From the NCBI GenBank assembly GCA_963775875.1, contig CAVZKP010000016.1, forward strand, positions 1-64,000: DNA of 64,000 nucleotides, read 5' to 3'. The notes below the pieces were generated by a model, which did not search any database, had not been told where the DNA came from, and saw nothing but the letters and a program-made list of their open reading frames with translations. The stretch comes from AP-15 sp963775875 (GTDB taxonomy: Bacteria > Pseudomonadota > Alphaproteobacteria > ATCC43930 > CGMCC-115725). A program made the translations under genes and the position numbers. Shown piece by piece: positions 8,174 to 17,049 of this stretch. The first letter of the stretch is position 1; every line of letters begins with the position of its first letter.

Positions 8174-8383
8174 TCATCGCCACTCATCTTGCTTTCTCTT
8201 GTCGCGTAACCAATTGCCCAGAATTTTGCTGATTAGCGAGGAAAAAGTCCGATCATCCTCGATTGCATATTGCAATAATGAGTCTTTCTTTTCTGGGGTT
8301 AGTCTGATGCTGATTATTTCGGATTTGTTCTTTTTCTTTTGCGGCTTGAGCACGGTATCGCCCCGGTTTATTAAGCGCTGCAT
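8174..8383 (-). CDS. Ribbon-helix-helix (CopG/Arc-like) DNA-binding protein
   Basis: A 69-residue protein with a basic N-terminus (K-P-Q-K-K-K-N-K-S), a strand I-I-S-I-R-L-T and two helices (P-E-K-K-D-S-L-L-Q-Y-A and F-S-S-L-I-S-K-I-L-G-N-W-L), the layout of RHH dimeric repressors. The ATG at 8383 has an excellent AGAGGAGATTAAG leader. About 100 bases upstream lie two 28-base direct repeats (8481-8545), a plausible operator. In pMV158-type plasmids a CopG repressor accompanies the HUH Rep gene, so a copy-control role is possible, but here the two genes face opposite ways. Confidence 0.7.
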   Translation of the reverse strand: MQRLINRGDTVLKPQKKKNKSEIISIRLTPEKKDSLLQYAIEDDRTFSSLISKILGNWLRDKRKQDEWR

Positions 8384-8480
8384 CTTAATCTCCTCTTTCT
8401 CCGTTTATTTTACATTTTCTTGCATTCACTAAGCAATTAGTGACAATCAAGAAACGCAGAAAAAGGTGGCTTTTGCTTGT

Positions 8481-8545
8481 TTTGCTGCAAATCGAGATTA
8501 TTATTATTCCTGCTCCTTTTGCTGAAAATCTAGATTAATATTATT
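8481..8545. repeat. Two 28-base direct repeats upstream of the RHH gene
   Basis: TTTGCTGCAAATC... at 8481-8508 and TTTGCTGAAAATC... at 8518-8545 share 24 of 28 positions and start 37 bases apart. They are AT-rich and end in TTATT runs. Placed upstream of a ribbon-helix-helix gene, they look like operators or iterons. Confidence 0.6.
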
Positions 8546-8656
8546 ATATGTATTGGCGCCGACAATATAGTCTTATTAGACTTTTTCAATACACAGAATC
8601 GTGATATTGGTACGCGAATTATGGCCAAGCGATCCCGGGATATTTTAGTAATCAAC

Positions 8657-9169
8657 CTATGCTTCTGGGCTTAGAGCAAATGCTTCTGTGAGGATAGCCA
8701 AACATAGGTTATAGGCTCCGGGGTGTTCGCTCTCACGAGGTCCTGCGATATTCGCTGATTGTTCGTCTCGCAATCGAGAAATCACATCTTTAATGCCAAG
8801 GACGGCTGTGCTTTCCAAGTAATTGATGATGTAGCAGGGCTTTCCATATTTCTTTGCGCATTCAATTGTGAAATCAGTGCCTTTTGAACGATATTTTAAA
8901 TCCGGCACAAATACGATTGTGGCCGTACTGTCGCGAACGTTCCACTCTGTGCGTTGTTCGGGAGACTGACGTGGGGTCTCTGTAAGGCGCGAATATTTCG
9001 TCAACAAACCTGGCGGATACAAGAAATCTTCTGCCCAACCACCTTTCGGGCACCACCCTTCATACGGTCGCCCCGTTAAGATGGCGGCATCTAGCGCGGC
9101 TCGATCAACCCCGGTTTGACCTCCAGATCGTATACGCAGACCACGTGTATTGCTCTTCTCTTTGGCCAT
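8657..9169 (-). CDS. Putative molybdenum-carrier / SLOG-fold protein
   Basis: A 170-residue protein matching the MoCo_carrier branch of the SLOG (Rossmann, TIGR00725/LOG-like) fold: an N-terminal I-R-S-G-G-Q-T-G-V-D-R-A-A-L-D glycine motif, then G-W-C-P-K-G-G-W-A-E-D, R-T-E-W-N-V-R-D-S and a C-terminal K-P-C-Y-I-I strand. The family is annotated as putative molybdenum-cofactor carrier, but SLOG proteins also bind nucleotides in other settings, so substrate is uncertain. The ATG at 9169 has no strong binding site. It closes the AT-rich accessory segment and lies beside an IS6 remnant. Confidence 0.75.
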   Translation of the reverse strand: MAKEKSNTRGLRIRSGGQTGVDRAALDAAILTGRPYEGWCPKGGWAEDFLYPPGLLTKYSRLTETPRQSPEQRTEWNVRDSTATIVFVPDLKYRSKGTDFTIECAKKYGKPCYIINYLESTAVLGIKDVISRLRDEQSANIAGPRESEHPGAYNLCLAILTEAFALSPEA

Positions 9170-9479
9170 TTGTGATCCGAGTTCGAAACTTGGAAACGGG
9201 CCGCCTCATCGGCGGAATTTGCCGGATGATACGCTACAGCGCCCACCGATGGGCAACCGTGATGGCCAAAGCGCGAGCACTGCTGGAAGAGAATTCTGTT
9301 ATCCGCTCGGACGGCGCGTGTCGGCTCAATCCGGAAATGGCGAGGTGTGTGGTCGGGCTCGTCGCTCGGAATCAAAAACTGAATTGCCTGCAGCATGTTT
9401 TTATGGGGCACAAACTTTGTGAGGGTTAAGTTACCTGGCGTGATGTGAGTCTGCGACGGCTCGTGACCTATGCGCTCGG

Positions 9480-9830
9480 AGGCGATGATTTTGAGCGGAA
9501 GTTTTAGGTGGACGAAGAAAGAGATTGTTGATCTGGCCATGGGCTGAAAGAAATCGCTGAGCATGGCGCGCGGATTTGAAGCGCTTCATGATCCGCTCGC
9601 GTCATCGGGTCGGTGAGAATTCTCCGCCCGATTGTTGAGGCCTTTGTGCTGACGATGTTCGACACCGGGCATGACCTCGCGCTTTGCGCCGCCATAAGAG
9701 CCTAGTTTGTCGGTGATCATGACGCGCAGGGTCCTCATGTGCTTGCTGATCAGTTTGCGCAAAAGACACTTGGCGGCGGCTTTGTTTTGGTGGCTGCGGG
9801 AAAATGGTGGCGGGCATAGAGGCGGTTACG
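9480..9830 (-). pseudogene. IS6-family transposase remnant, frameshifted
   Basis: On the minus strand the C-terminal half of an IS6 transposase is legible: A-A-K-C-L-L-R-K-L-I-S-K, then M-I-T-D-K-L-G-S-Y-G-G-A-K-R-E-V with the second catalytic D, then R-A-E-N-S-H-R-P with the catalytic E. Just after H-R-P-D-D the frame shifts, and E-R-I-M-K-R-F-K-S-A-R-H-A-Q-R-F continues in another frame. The N-terminal half with the first D is missing and a stop lies upstream. It differs clearly from the intact IS6 copy at 2646-3481, so it is a separate, older insertion. Confidence 0.75.
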
Positions 9831-9952
9831 AGGCTTTTTCATCCCGCTTCATAGCCGAAAAAAATCCAACGCGTTAAGGTGACGGAGCCCGCAAGAGCCA
9901 CAGGCGGTTGCCTACGAGTAGGGTAGTACCGATCAGCCTTAAACCGAGGCCG

Positions 9953-10390
9953 CTACGCTACCTGATCGAGCGGCATGTCAACTCGATCGGGTTTAACGCC
10001 CAAAATCCAGCTCGCAGCACAGATATATCGGCGGCCCGCATCCTGGGCCTGACTCACCACCTCTTCAAGACTTGAGGTTTCACGCACCGAGGCGAGTTTG
10101 ATCAGCATCGGCAGATTGACCGCAGCGATGACTTCAATATTGGAGCCGTTCATAATCGAAATTGCGAGATCGGAGGGCGTGCCGCCGAACATATCTGTGA
10201 GCACGACCACGCCCACGCCACTATCGACGTTGGTGACGGCGGAAACGATATCCTGGCGCCGCTGTTCAATATTGTCATCCGGACTGATGGCGATCAACTC
10301 GATCTGCTTTTGCGGACCGACCACATGTTCCAACGCGGCGCGAAACTCCGAACCCAGGCGGCCATGGGTCACGAGGACGATTCCAATCAT
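9953..10390 (-). CDS. PTS mannose/fructose-type EIIA component
   Basis: A 145-residue EIIA-Man-fold protein. The phospho-acceptor histidine is in I-V-L-V-T-H-G-R-L-G near the N-terminus, and the family motif V-V-V-L-T-D-M-F-G-G-T-P-S-D-L-A is intact. I chose the Met at 10390 because homology begins there and AGGTG lies upstream; an earlier in-frame Met at 10417 has no binding site. In alphaproteobacteria such proteins usually belong to a regulatory PTS chain with HPr and EI-Ntr rather than to sugar uptake. Here no HPr, EI or HprK gene is adjacent, so the gene looks displaced from that operon. Confidence 0.88.
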   Translation of the reverse strand: MIGIVLVTHGRLGSEFRAALEHVVGPQKQIELIAISPDDNIEQRRQDIVSAVTNVDSGVGVVVLTDMFGGTPSDLAISIMNGSNIEVIAAVNLPMLIKLASVRETSSLEEVVSQAQDAGRRYICAASWILGVKPDRVDMPLDQVA

Positions 10391-10643
10391 CGAACGCACC
10401 TGTTCATTAGGGAACAACTTCGTGCTTGAACGGACACCAAACCGGTGACATCGTCGGCGCTATAGCGTTGTACACCGGACTATGCCGATTTTGTTCGCAT
10501 CAAGACGCACCTCTTCCACGGATTTTCGACGAATTGATGACGATCGAACACCTCACGTCGATCCGGCTGTCGGTGCGGCTGCGCCGTCTTCCTCCGGCTT
10601 GTAAAAAATGACTTCGTGACAGAGCCGCCTTCTTGCCTCGCGC

Positions 10644-10871
10644 TCACTCCTCCGGATGCGAAAGGTGCCCAGCGTTCTGCAACGCGTAAAGTTGGCCGTG
10701 ACCGCACGCCGGGCGTGATCGGGTGATGATAATGCCCTCGCGTTCAAGAGCCTGGCGAATTCGTCGCGCGGTCTCGACTTCGGTATGATGAGGAGTCCGC
10801 GATTCCGGACCGCTGATCTCTAGCCATGCAGTTCGAATTGCGCCGGCGAGAATTTCGTCGATGTCTACCAT
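10644..10871 (-). CDS. Small hypothetical protein
   Basis: A 75-residue protein with a plausible helical start (D-E-I-L-A-G-A-I-R-T-A-W-L-E-I) and a small domain ending G-H-G-Q-L-Y-A-L. No family is recognised. The region before the ATG has only GGTGA. It may be a phage-like or regulatory small protein. Confidence 0.45.
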   Translation of the reverse strand: MVDIDEILAGAIRTAWLEISGPESRTPHHTEVETARRIRQALEREGIIITRSRPACGHGQLYALQNAGHLSHPEE

Positions 10872-11612
10872 CGAAATTCACCAAAAAAAGGCAGGGGACT
10901 TCGAAATAAGCGACCGAATTTGACCGCCGAAAAAGCATTGGGAAAGACCCAAATAGTTTTCCCGATCGGCCATGTATGTGATGAAGGATACGAGCATGGC
11001 CGGTTGCGTCGATTTTCGGCGATCTCCCGTGTGATAGGGTCACACCTTGTGCGGGAGCTTCACCCAAAGCTGCACGTGGCGCGAACTGGCCGCACCTTAC
11101 CGGTTGACCCTGTGGGATCGCCCGCGGCACCCTCGAATACAGGGGTGAAACGCCGGCGGGATTTTGACACGATCCTCTAGACAACAGCCTGACAAGTGAT
11201 CTCTCGCGGACAGAGGAGCAAGCGCGCGTGAAGCAGAACGGAGAGGTAGCTGCCTTTTGCATGGATCTCGGGCAAATATCGGTGAGGCAGAAGAAATTCC
11301 TTGATGCTAACGGAGGTTTATGCGTGGTCTTGATCCGGGAGAGAATGGCGGTAATTCTGAATTATATAGCTTTTATTGTACCAAAGCCTCATGGACAACG
11401 CAGCCTCACTACGCGACTGGCCAGCCTTAACGAAAGCATTGCTTGTCCACCTTGCGAATCTTGATAAGATTGTTCCAGCCGCTCGCACAAACTTCTCCAA
11501 GCTTTTTCTTCGTGCCTTACGGGCAGCTCGCCAGCACTGCAGAAGCCACTTGCAACGGGGCGGACCATACGTTCACAATGAACCATCAGTGGGAGCAGGC
11601 CAGAGGTGGCTC
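10872..11612. other. No convincing gene; upstream region of the sensor kinase
   Basis: About 740 bases between divergent genes. Frames at 11228-11464 and 11376-11612 start with GTG or TTG and lack ribosome binding sites. The region probably holds the promoter for the sensor kinase. Confidence 0.4.
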
Positions 11613-13256
11613 ATGTTACAGGTAAAGGCGCGCCGCGGTTTTACAGTGTCGCATGTAGAATCACGCCATATATTGAATTCCATTCCTACGGTAATTTATG
11701 TGCTTGCGGTAACGGCTAAAGGTTTTCCCAGCCAATGGGTCAGTGACAGCGTCAAGAGAATCCTGGGTTACGAAGTCGAGGAAGCCCTGTCCGATGACTG
11801 GTGGGTCGACTGTTTGCATCCCGATGACAAGGAAATGGCTATTGAAAAAACGTCGATCCTGTTGACCCGGGCCCATTTGGTACAAGAGTACCGCTTTCGG
11901 TCCAAGGACGGCCACTACATTTGGATGCAGGACGAGGCGAGTCTCTTGCGGGATGCCGAGGGCCGGCCCAAGGAAATTGTCGGGTTCTGGACCAATATTT
12001 CAGAACGCAAGCAGGCGGAAGAAGAGCGCAAAGCGCGCACACAACAACTGTTGGCGCTCTCCCAATTTGGACAACGAGTGTTGTCCGGGACGGCGATTCC
12101 GGCATTGATAACAGAGGCCGTCTACCTTATCAGCAAGACACTCAAGCTTTCCCATGTTGCTTTCTTTGAGCGATGCCCGGACACTAAGGCATTGCTGCTG
12201 CGCGCGGAGATCGGCGTCGCCGAGCTGTTCGGCCAGACCATCGCCGATTTGCAAACGCTCGGCGCCTTGGCTCTGGCTGGCAGCGAACCGATAGTCGTTA
12301 ACGACTTGCGCCAAGATCCCAGCTTCCCGGGGGATCCGTCATGGCAGGGGCAATTTTTGGTCAGCGGCCTGAGTGTCGCCGTCGGCGGGCCGGAGCAACC
12401 GGCGGGTATTCTGTGCGCATTAGCAGACACAAAGTGCGCGTTCTCCGAGAACGACGTCCAATTTCTGCGCTCAACCGCCAATGTGCTTGCGATGGCGATC
12501 GCGCGGCAGCGGACCGAGGCGCGAACCCACAGGTTGCAAAATGAACTGCTGCGGGTGTCGAAAACGAGCGTCATTGGGGAGCTTGGGACCGCTGTCGCCC
12601 ATGAACTCAACCAGCCGATCACTTCGGTCATGAACTACGTTAACGCCTGTCGGCGGTTGCTGGCGACGAGTGACGGGTGCGTTTCCCGAGAGATCCTAGA
12701 CCTGATGGGGGAAGCGGTCGGCGAGGCGGAGCGAGCAGGCACGATCCTTCGTCATCTGCGAGGGCTGGTCGAGAAAGGCGAATTGCAGCGGACAGCACAA
12801 GCTCTTAACGAGATTATCCACGATGCCGCGAGACTAGCTGTCGCGGAAGCGGAACAAGAAAACATTCACGTGAGCTTGGAACTGGAGGATGATCTCCCCC
12901 ACGTCTTTATCGACAAGATCCAGGTCCAGCTCGTGCTGTTCAACCTCGTACGGAATGCTATGGAGGCACTTGAGCGATCTCCCAAGCGGGAGATCGGGAT
13001 CAAGACCCTACGCAGCAAGGACGGAGCGGTCGAAGTCCAGGTCCGAGATACAGGCCCAGGCGTCGACCCGCGCCTTGTTGATCAGCTGTTTACCGAGTAT
13101 TTCTCGACAAAGGAGCATGGTATGGGAGTCGGGTTGTCGATCAGCCAGTCAATTGTCGACGCCCACGGCGGCCGGCTGTGGGTTACCAACACCTCTGGAG
13201 GTGGTGCGACCTTTCATTTCACTCTTCCAATTGTCGAACCAGAGCATGGCGAATAA
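11613..13256 (+). CDS. PAS-GAF sensor histidine kinase (FixL/DctB-like)
   Basis: A 547-residue cytoplasmic kinase. Order of parts: a PAS domain (about residues 15-140, ending W-T-N-I-S-E-R-K-Q-A-E-E), a GAF-like domain (about 150-290), an H-box with phospho-acceptor His in V-A-H-E-L-N-Q-P-I, and an HATPase with N-box L-F-N-L-V-R-N-A-M-E-A-L, G1 V-R-D-T-G-P-G-V-D and G2 G-M-G-V-G-L-S-I-S. No transmembrane segment is seen. I chose the ATG at 11613, which has AGAGGTGG just before it, because homology begins soon after; the frame is open back to 11376. The last 11 bases overlap the response regulator, so the two are co-translated. The signal sensed is unknown; no heme-pocket histidine is assigned. 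Confidence 0.88.
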   Translation: MLQVKARRGFTVSHVESRHILNSIPTVIYVLAVTAKGFPSQWVSDSVKRILGYEVEEALSDDWWVDCLHPDDKEMAIEKTSILLTRAHLVQEYRFRSKDGHYIWMQDEASLLRDAEGRPKEIVGFWTNISERKQAEEERKARTQQLLALSQFGQRVLSGTAIPALITEAVYLISKTLKLSHVAFFERCPDTKALLLRAEIGVAELFGQTIADLQTLGALALAGSEPIVVNDLRQDPSFPGDPSWQGQFLVSGLSVAVGGPEQPAGILCALADTKCAFSENDVQFLRSTANVLAMAIARQRTEARTHRLQNELLRVSKTSVIGELGTAVAHELNQPITSVMNYVNACRRLLATSDGCVSREILDLMGEAVGEAERAGTILRHLRGLVEKGELQRTAQALNEIIHDAARLAVAEAEQENIHVSLELEDDLPHVFIDKIQVQLVLFNLVRNAMEALERSPKREIGIKTLRSKDGAVEVQVRDTGPGVDPRLVDQLFTEYFSTKEHGMGVGLSISQSIVDAHGGRLWVTNTSGGGATFHFTLPIVEPEHGE

Positions 13257-13857
13257 TTGTAAGGTCCTCATCGTCGATGACGACAAAGGAGTTCGTGCTT
13301 CGCTCGCGGCATTGCTCCGAACCGCCGTATTTGAGGTAGAGACATTTGGTTCTGGGCCAGAGTTCCTGCAGGCTTGGACTCCTGAGCGCTGTGGATGCGT
13401 GTTGATAGATGTTCGCATGCCCGGCATGAGCGGCCTACAGCTGCAGACCCGGCTTGCCGAGCAAGGAATTACACTGCCGGTTATCGTAATCACAGGCCAT
13501 GCGGATGTGCCAATGGCTGTCGCGGCGATGCGGGCTGGCGCTGTTGACTTCATCGAGAAGCCCTTCAAGGACGACACAATCATCAGCAGCGTACAGCGAG
13601 CATTGGAGATAGGAATCAAGCTCCGTGACAACGGACTTTCGGCGGCAGCGTTGAAAGCGCGCATTGCGCGGCTTACCATGCGGGAGCGCGACGTCTTTTT
13701 GCAGGTGGTTGCCGGAAAGCCAAACAAAGTGATCGCCCATGAGCTTGGCATCAGTATCCGCACTGTGGAGGTCTACCGCGCCCGCGTCATGGAAAAACTT
13801 AACGCCAGTAACCTTCCGCATCTGATCCGGATGGCGCTGGTGGCAGGAATTGGGTGA
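13246..13857 (+). CDS. FixJ-like response regulator with LuxR-type HTH
   Basis: A 203-residue two-domain regulator. The receiver domain shows the acidic pocket (V-L-I-V-D-D-D), phospho-acceptor Asp in C-V-L-I-D-V-R-M-P-G, the conserved T in I-T-G-H-A and K in I-E-K-P-F. The C-terminal GerE/LuxR HTH has L-T-M-R-E-R-D-V-F and S-I-R-T-V-E-V-Y-R-A-R-V-M-E-K-L. The start ATG at 13246 lies inside the kinase gene's last codons, so this is the kinase's cognate partner. It belongs with FixJ/TodT/NodW regulators; targets are unknown. Confidence 0.9.
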   Translation: MANNCKVLIVDDDKGVRASLAALLRTAVFEVETFGSGPEFLQAWTPERCGCVLIDVRMPGMSGLQLQTRLAEQGITLPVIVITGHADVPMAVAAMRAGAVDFIEKPFKDDTIISSVQRALEIGIKLRDNGLSAAALKARIARLTMRERDVFLQVVAGKPNKVIAHELGISIRTVEVYRARVMEKLNASNLPHLIRMALVAGIG

Positions 13858-14021
13858 AAAGATTCGCAGAAGAACTAGGTCGTAGTGACGATTTAGGATT
13901 TTTGGGATTCCCAAGGAGAAGCAAATCAGATGAATCTCGATGAAGTCTATCTGAAAATTCGATAGTCGCTTGTTCCATCTCGACGGGGCACAATGTCGTT
14001 CGCGTCTTGATCCGAAGCCAC

Positions 14022-14816
14022 TCATTGCACGACCTTGCGGTAGAGATGCCAGTTCGCATGTACGAGGATCGGCAGCATGAACGCCAGGCCAAGGAACGCA
14101 AATAAGAAACCGAGCATCAGTGACAATGCGACGATCAATCCCCAAAGCGCCATCGTGAGCGGGCTCGCTAGCACCGCTTTGACAGATGCGTGAACAGCCA
14201 CAGCTACACCGACATTTCGGTCGAGGATCAGCGGGAATGAGACGACGCTAATGGCTAGCACCACCACAGCGAAGATGAAGCCGATTGCGTTGCCTAAAAT
14301 GATCAAGGTCCAGCCCCGGGGTGTGGTGAGGATCTCGGTGAAAAACCCTCTAAAGGATTCTGGCACCTTGGGGCCGAAGAGCCACACGTAAAGTGCCTCG
14401 GCCGCTGCCTGCCAGCAAATGAAGATCATCAAGAGCACGAGGCCGAGCGCAAGAATCGAGGCGATCGAGGGGGACCGTCGTAGGTCAAAAACGTGCGACC
14501 AGGAGGTATTAAGGCCGAGTTCCCGGCGCCGGCTCACTTCGTACAAGCCAATCGCCGCGAAAGGACCAACCAGAGCGAAACCCGATAGAAGCGGAAAGAG
14601 AAATTGCAGACCACCGCTAAGGAGGCATATGGAGATGGTCGCAAGAGTCATGCTGAGCGCAACAAGCAATAACGGCTCATACAACAAATCCAGAGTGGGC
14701 AAAAAATCCTTAGCGCCCTTAGCCAGGGCGTCCTTAATGTCGGCTTGCCCGACTTTGCGAACGCCGGGATCGGCTGGAGTGGCGTCCGGACCGACGAGCA
14801 ATTGGAGGTTCATCAT
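14022..14816 (-). CDS. DUF2189 family integral membrane protein
   Basis: A 264-residue membrane protein with about six hydrophobic segments. It carries the DUF2189 signatures: a short cytoplasmic N-terminus with V-R-K-V, then L-L-S-G-F-A-L-V-G-P-F-A-A-I-G-L-Y-E-V-S-R-R and V-V-S-F-P-L-I-L-D-R. The start at 14816 has GAGGAATGCGTC before the ATG-ATG; a longer frame to 14849 has none. The molecular function of the family is unknown. It is transcribed alone. Confidence 0.85.
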   Translation of the reverse strand: MMNLQLLVGPDATPADPGVRKVGQADIKDALAKGAKDFLPTLDLLYEPLLLVALSMTLATISICLLSGGLQFLFPLLSGFALVGPFAAIGLYEVSRRRELGLNTSWSHVFDLRRSPSIASILALGLVLLMIFICWQAAAEALYVWLFGPKVPESFRGFFTEILTTPRGWTLIILGNAIGFIFAVVVLAISVVSFPLILDRNVGVAVAVHASVKAVLASPLTMALWGLIVALSLMLGFLFAFLGLAFMLPILVHANWHLYRKVVQ

Positions 14817-15015
14817 GACGCATTCCTCGGTTTGTGAATACGCGCGCAACCGGGAGCCCGCACCGAAGCTGCACGGCGCATTGACGTCATTACGGAAGCT
14901 TAGAACGTAGAGGGGTTACGTTTCGCGCAAAGAATTGCCCTCCAAAGAAATGGATTCAACCAAATAATCAACGACATGCGTTCAGCGCTGGATAGGGTCA
15001 TGCCTGGATGCGATT

Positions 15016-15312
15016 TCACAGCAATCTTCTTTTGACAAAGCCGCAACCGCGTGGAACGTAGGCGGCTTCCGGATACTCGGAGAAAAAGAGCCGAAGCACG
15101 ACCAGTAAATCCGCCGCCTGTTGCATCGCTCCGATGTCGATAGAAGACCGCAGATCTGCAATAATCATATCTCGGACGAAAGCGAGACCGCGCTTTAAAT
15201 TGAACAGATAACTTAAAAGCAGCGAATGATGTTTGGCGCATGGAGCGACGCCCAACATCGCTTCGTTCGACCCGAGACCCCCTAGGACCATGCATTGTGT
15301 CAGAGAAATCAT
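15016..15312 (-). CDS. Hypothetical helical protein
   Basis: A 98-residue protein starting at the ATG at 15312, preceded by AAGAGGAAC. Its core (L-L-L-S-Y-L-F-N-L-K-R-G-L-A-F-V-R-D then A-D-L-L-V-V-L-R-L-F-F) is predicted helical. The pattern faintly recalls FliS-like or other small helical chaperones, but I cannot assign a family. It lies alone between the DUF2189 gene and a diguanylate cyclase. Confidence 0.55.
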   Translation of the reverse strand: MISLTQCMVLGGLGSNEAMLGVAPCAKHHSLLLSYLFNLKRGLAFVRDMIIADLRSSIDIGAMQQAADLLVVLRLFFSEYPEAAYVPRGCGFVKRRLL

Positions 15313-15718
15313 CGCGTTGTTCCTCTTGCCAATGCCGCTTCGCAAGCTCTCAATCGAAAGTGAACTTTGGAATCGTAAACTCGCAGCCGAAGTCGCACAA
15401 TTGTGGTAAACCACAATGCAATCGGCGGCGCTGGCCTTGGCCGCGCGTTTAAGAGCCCTGGCTAAATTCCGTCCTTCCGAATCAGTCCACTTAAAACAAT
15501 GTCGGGGCGATGCGGAATAATATCATGTCGGCGGTCTCGCCGCCTCGGAGGGCTGTTCCTGCCTATAGACCTGCCAGCCCCGCTCGTATCCGATCATGTG
15601 CGCCCGTGTTCGACAGCAATTTGCGCAGGGTGGCATGGACGCAGTGTGATTGGCTTTGCCGGCCGAGGTGATGAACCAATTTATTTCGTATTGTTGTATT
15701 CGGCTCTGGCGATTGAGC
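15313..15718. other. No recognisable gene
   Basis: About 400 bases between a hypothetical gene and the 3' end of the diguanylate cyclase gene. Short frames (for example 15499-15729 plus, 15523-15837 minus) look non-coding. No RNA gene or terminator stem was seen. Confidence 0.4.
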
Positions 15719-16900
15719 CTATTCTGTAAAAACAACACAGTTACGGCCTGAAGATTTTGCCTTGTATAGGGCCTGATCCGCGACTTCGAGCACCTCTCCC
15801 CAGTGCGTCCTACCTGATGTGCGTTCAGAGGCGCCAATACTTACAGTCACCTTAAGCCGGCCATTACGCGTTGTGATCCTTGCTTGCTCGATAACGCAAC
15901 GCAGGCGCTCCGCTATTGCAGTTGCCTCCTTTCCTCCGGTTTCCGGCAGCATAACAGCAAACTCTTCCCCTCCGTATCGGCACCAGATATCCTCCTGCCG
16001 CAACACGGTTTGCGCTATGCTGGAGACGTCTACAAGAACGTTGTCCCCTGCGCTATGACCATACTGATCATTAACTTTCTTAAAGTGGTCAATATCAACT
16101 ATCAGGAAAGAAGTCGGATGATCGTGACGCAAGGCGCGACTCCATTCTCCCTCGGCGATTCCTTCGAATGCCCTGCGATTAAGCGCTTTCGTAAGAAAAT
16201 CTCGGCGGGATTGGTCGAGTAATTCCTTCTGGAATTTTTGAGCTGTTAACAACACAAGCAGTGCAGTCATCAAGAAAACAAAAATAATTAGCGAGCCGGC
16301 GTACAATATCTGCGCCCAACTTTGTATGAATATTGTTGTTATATTGGTGGCATATGCGTTAAAAATCCGCCATAAACTGGCGATGGAATGTATTGTTAAC
16401 AAAAGCGCAATTAACTTAAAAGTCAGCTGCCTAAACTTATCAGAATATCTCAGACAAGCATAAATCGTAACTATTTCGTAGCTAACTTCTGCAAGTCCTA
16501 TTAGGGCGATGCGCAGAGTGAGATTTGGAGTTACGAAATAAAACCAATATATTGAAACTGCAATAGCGGCAGCAAATGCCAGGCCAACACGCCAAGGGGG
16601 TTTCCGTTCCGCCGCCTCGACAATTCCAAAATTAAAACATAGATCGCCGATAATCAAAAAATAGTTTCCAAAAACGATAGACGCCCATAGCGGCATTGTA
16701 TCCCTAGCGCTAATAAATAATAGACCAACAGCGCGCAGAAATGCACCGAGCGCCCAGCGTTTTGCCGGTAAATAAGTTTTCTGCACCTGCCACAAATATA
16801 TAAAGATTGCCGCCTGGCATGCACATTGAGCTCCAACAACAAATATGATGGTTTTTATATCTAAATGCAAAATTATACTATCAATCAGACTGTCTGGCAT
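15719..16900 (-). CDS. Membrane-anchored GGDEF diguanylate cyclase
   Basis: A 393-residue protein. The N-terminal half holds about six or seven hydrophobic membrane segments (residues ~15-230), followed by a C-terminal GGDEF domain. The active site reads G-G-E-E-F, with D-I-D-H-F-K-K-V-N-D upstream, so it should make cyclic di-GMP from two GTP at the inner membrane. An R-Q-E-D sequence five residues before G-G-E-E-F matches the inhibitory RxxD site for product feedback. No EAL domain follows. The gene is AT-richer than its neighbours and adjoins IS1634/IS4 debris, so horizontal origin is possible. Confidence 0.92.
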   Translation of the reverse strand: MPDSLIDSIILHLDIKTIIFVVGAQCACQAAIFIYLWQVQKTYLPAKRWALGAFLRAVGLLFISARDTMPLWASIVFGNYFLIIGDLCFNFGIVEAAERKPPWRVGLAFAAAIAVSIYWFYFVTPNLTLRIALIGLAEVSYEIVTIYACLRYSDKFRQLTFKLIALLLTIHSIASLWRIFNAYATNITTIFIQSWAQILYAGSLIIFVFLMTALLVLLTAQKFQKELLDQSRRDFLTKALNRRAFEGIAEGEWSRALRHDHPTSFLIVDIDHFKKVNDQYGHSAGDNVLVDVSSIAQTVLRQEDIWCRYGGEEFAVMLPETGGKEATAIAERLRCVIEQARITTRNGRLKVTVSIGASERTSGRTHWGEVLEVADQALYKAKSSGRNCVVFTE

Positions 16901-17049
16901 AATTATTGATCTCTTTCAGCTTTTGATAGGGTGCAGGTGCTATTTTTATTGGTTTTTGCAGTAACCATTCTTGTTTAGAGTTGTGAAACCAAAGGTTGGA
17001 CAGCCATCGAGACCCCACTTGAACAGTTAATTTCTGCAAATCTCTGATT

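Noticed and set aside
5961..8545. CRISPR array or toxin-antitoxin pair in the AT-rich region
   Set aside because: Repeats occur only twice with no regular spacers, and no toxin gene adjoins the RHH gene.
9091..9564. 157-codon minus-strand frame
   Set aside because: Runs out of phase across the IS6 remnant and the start of the SLOG gene; no family resemblance and no binding site.
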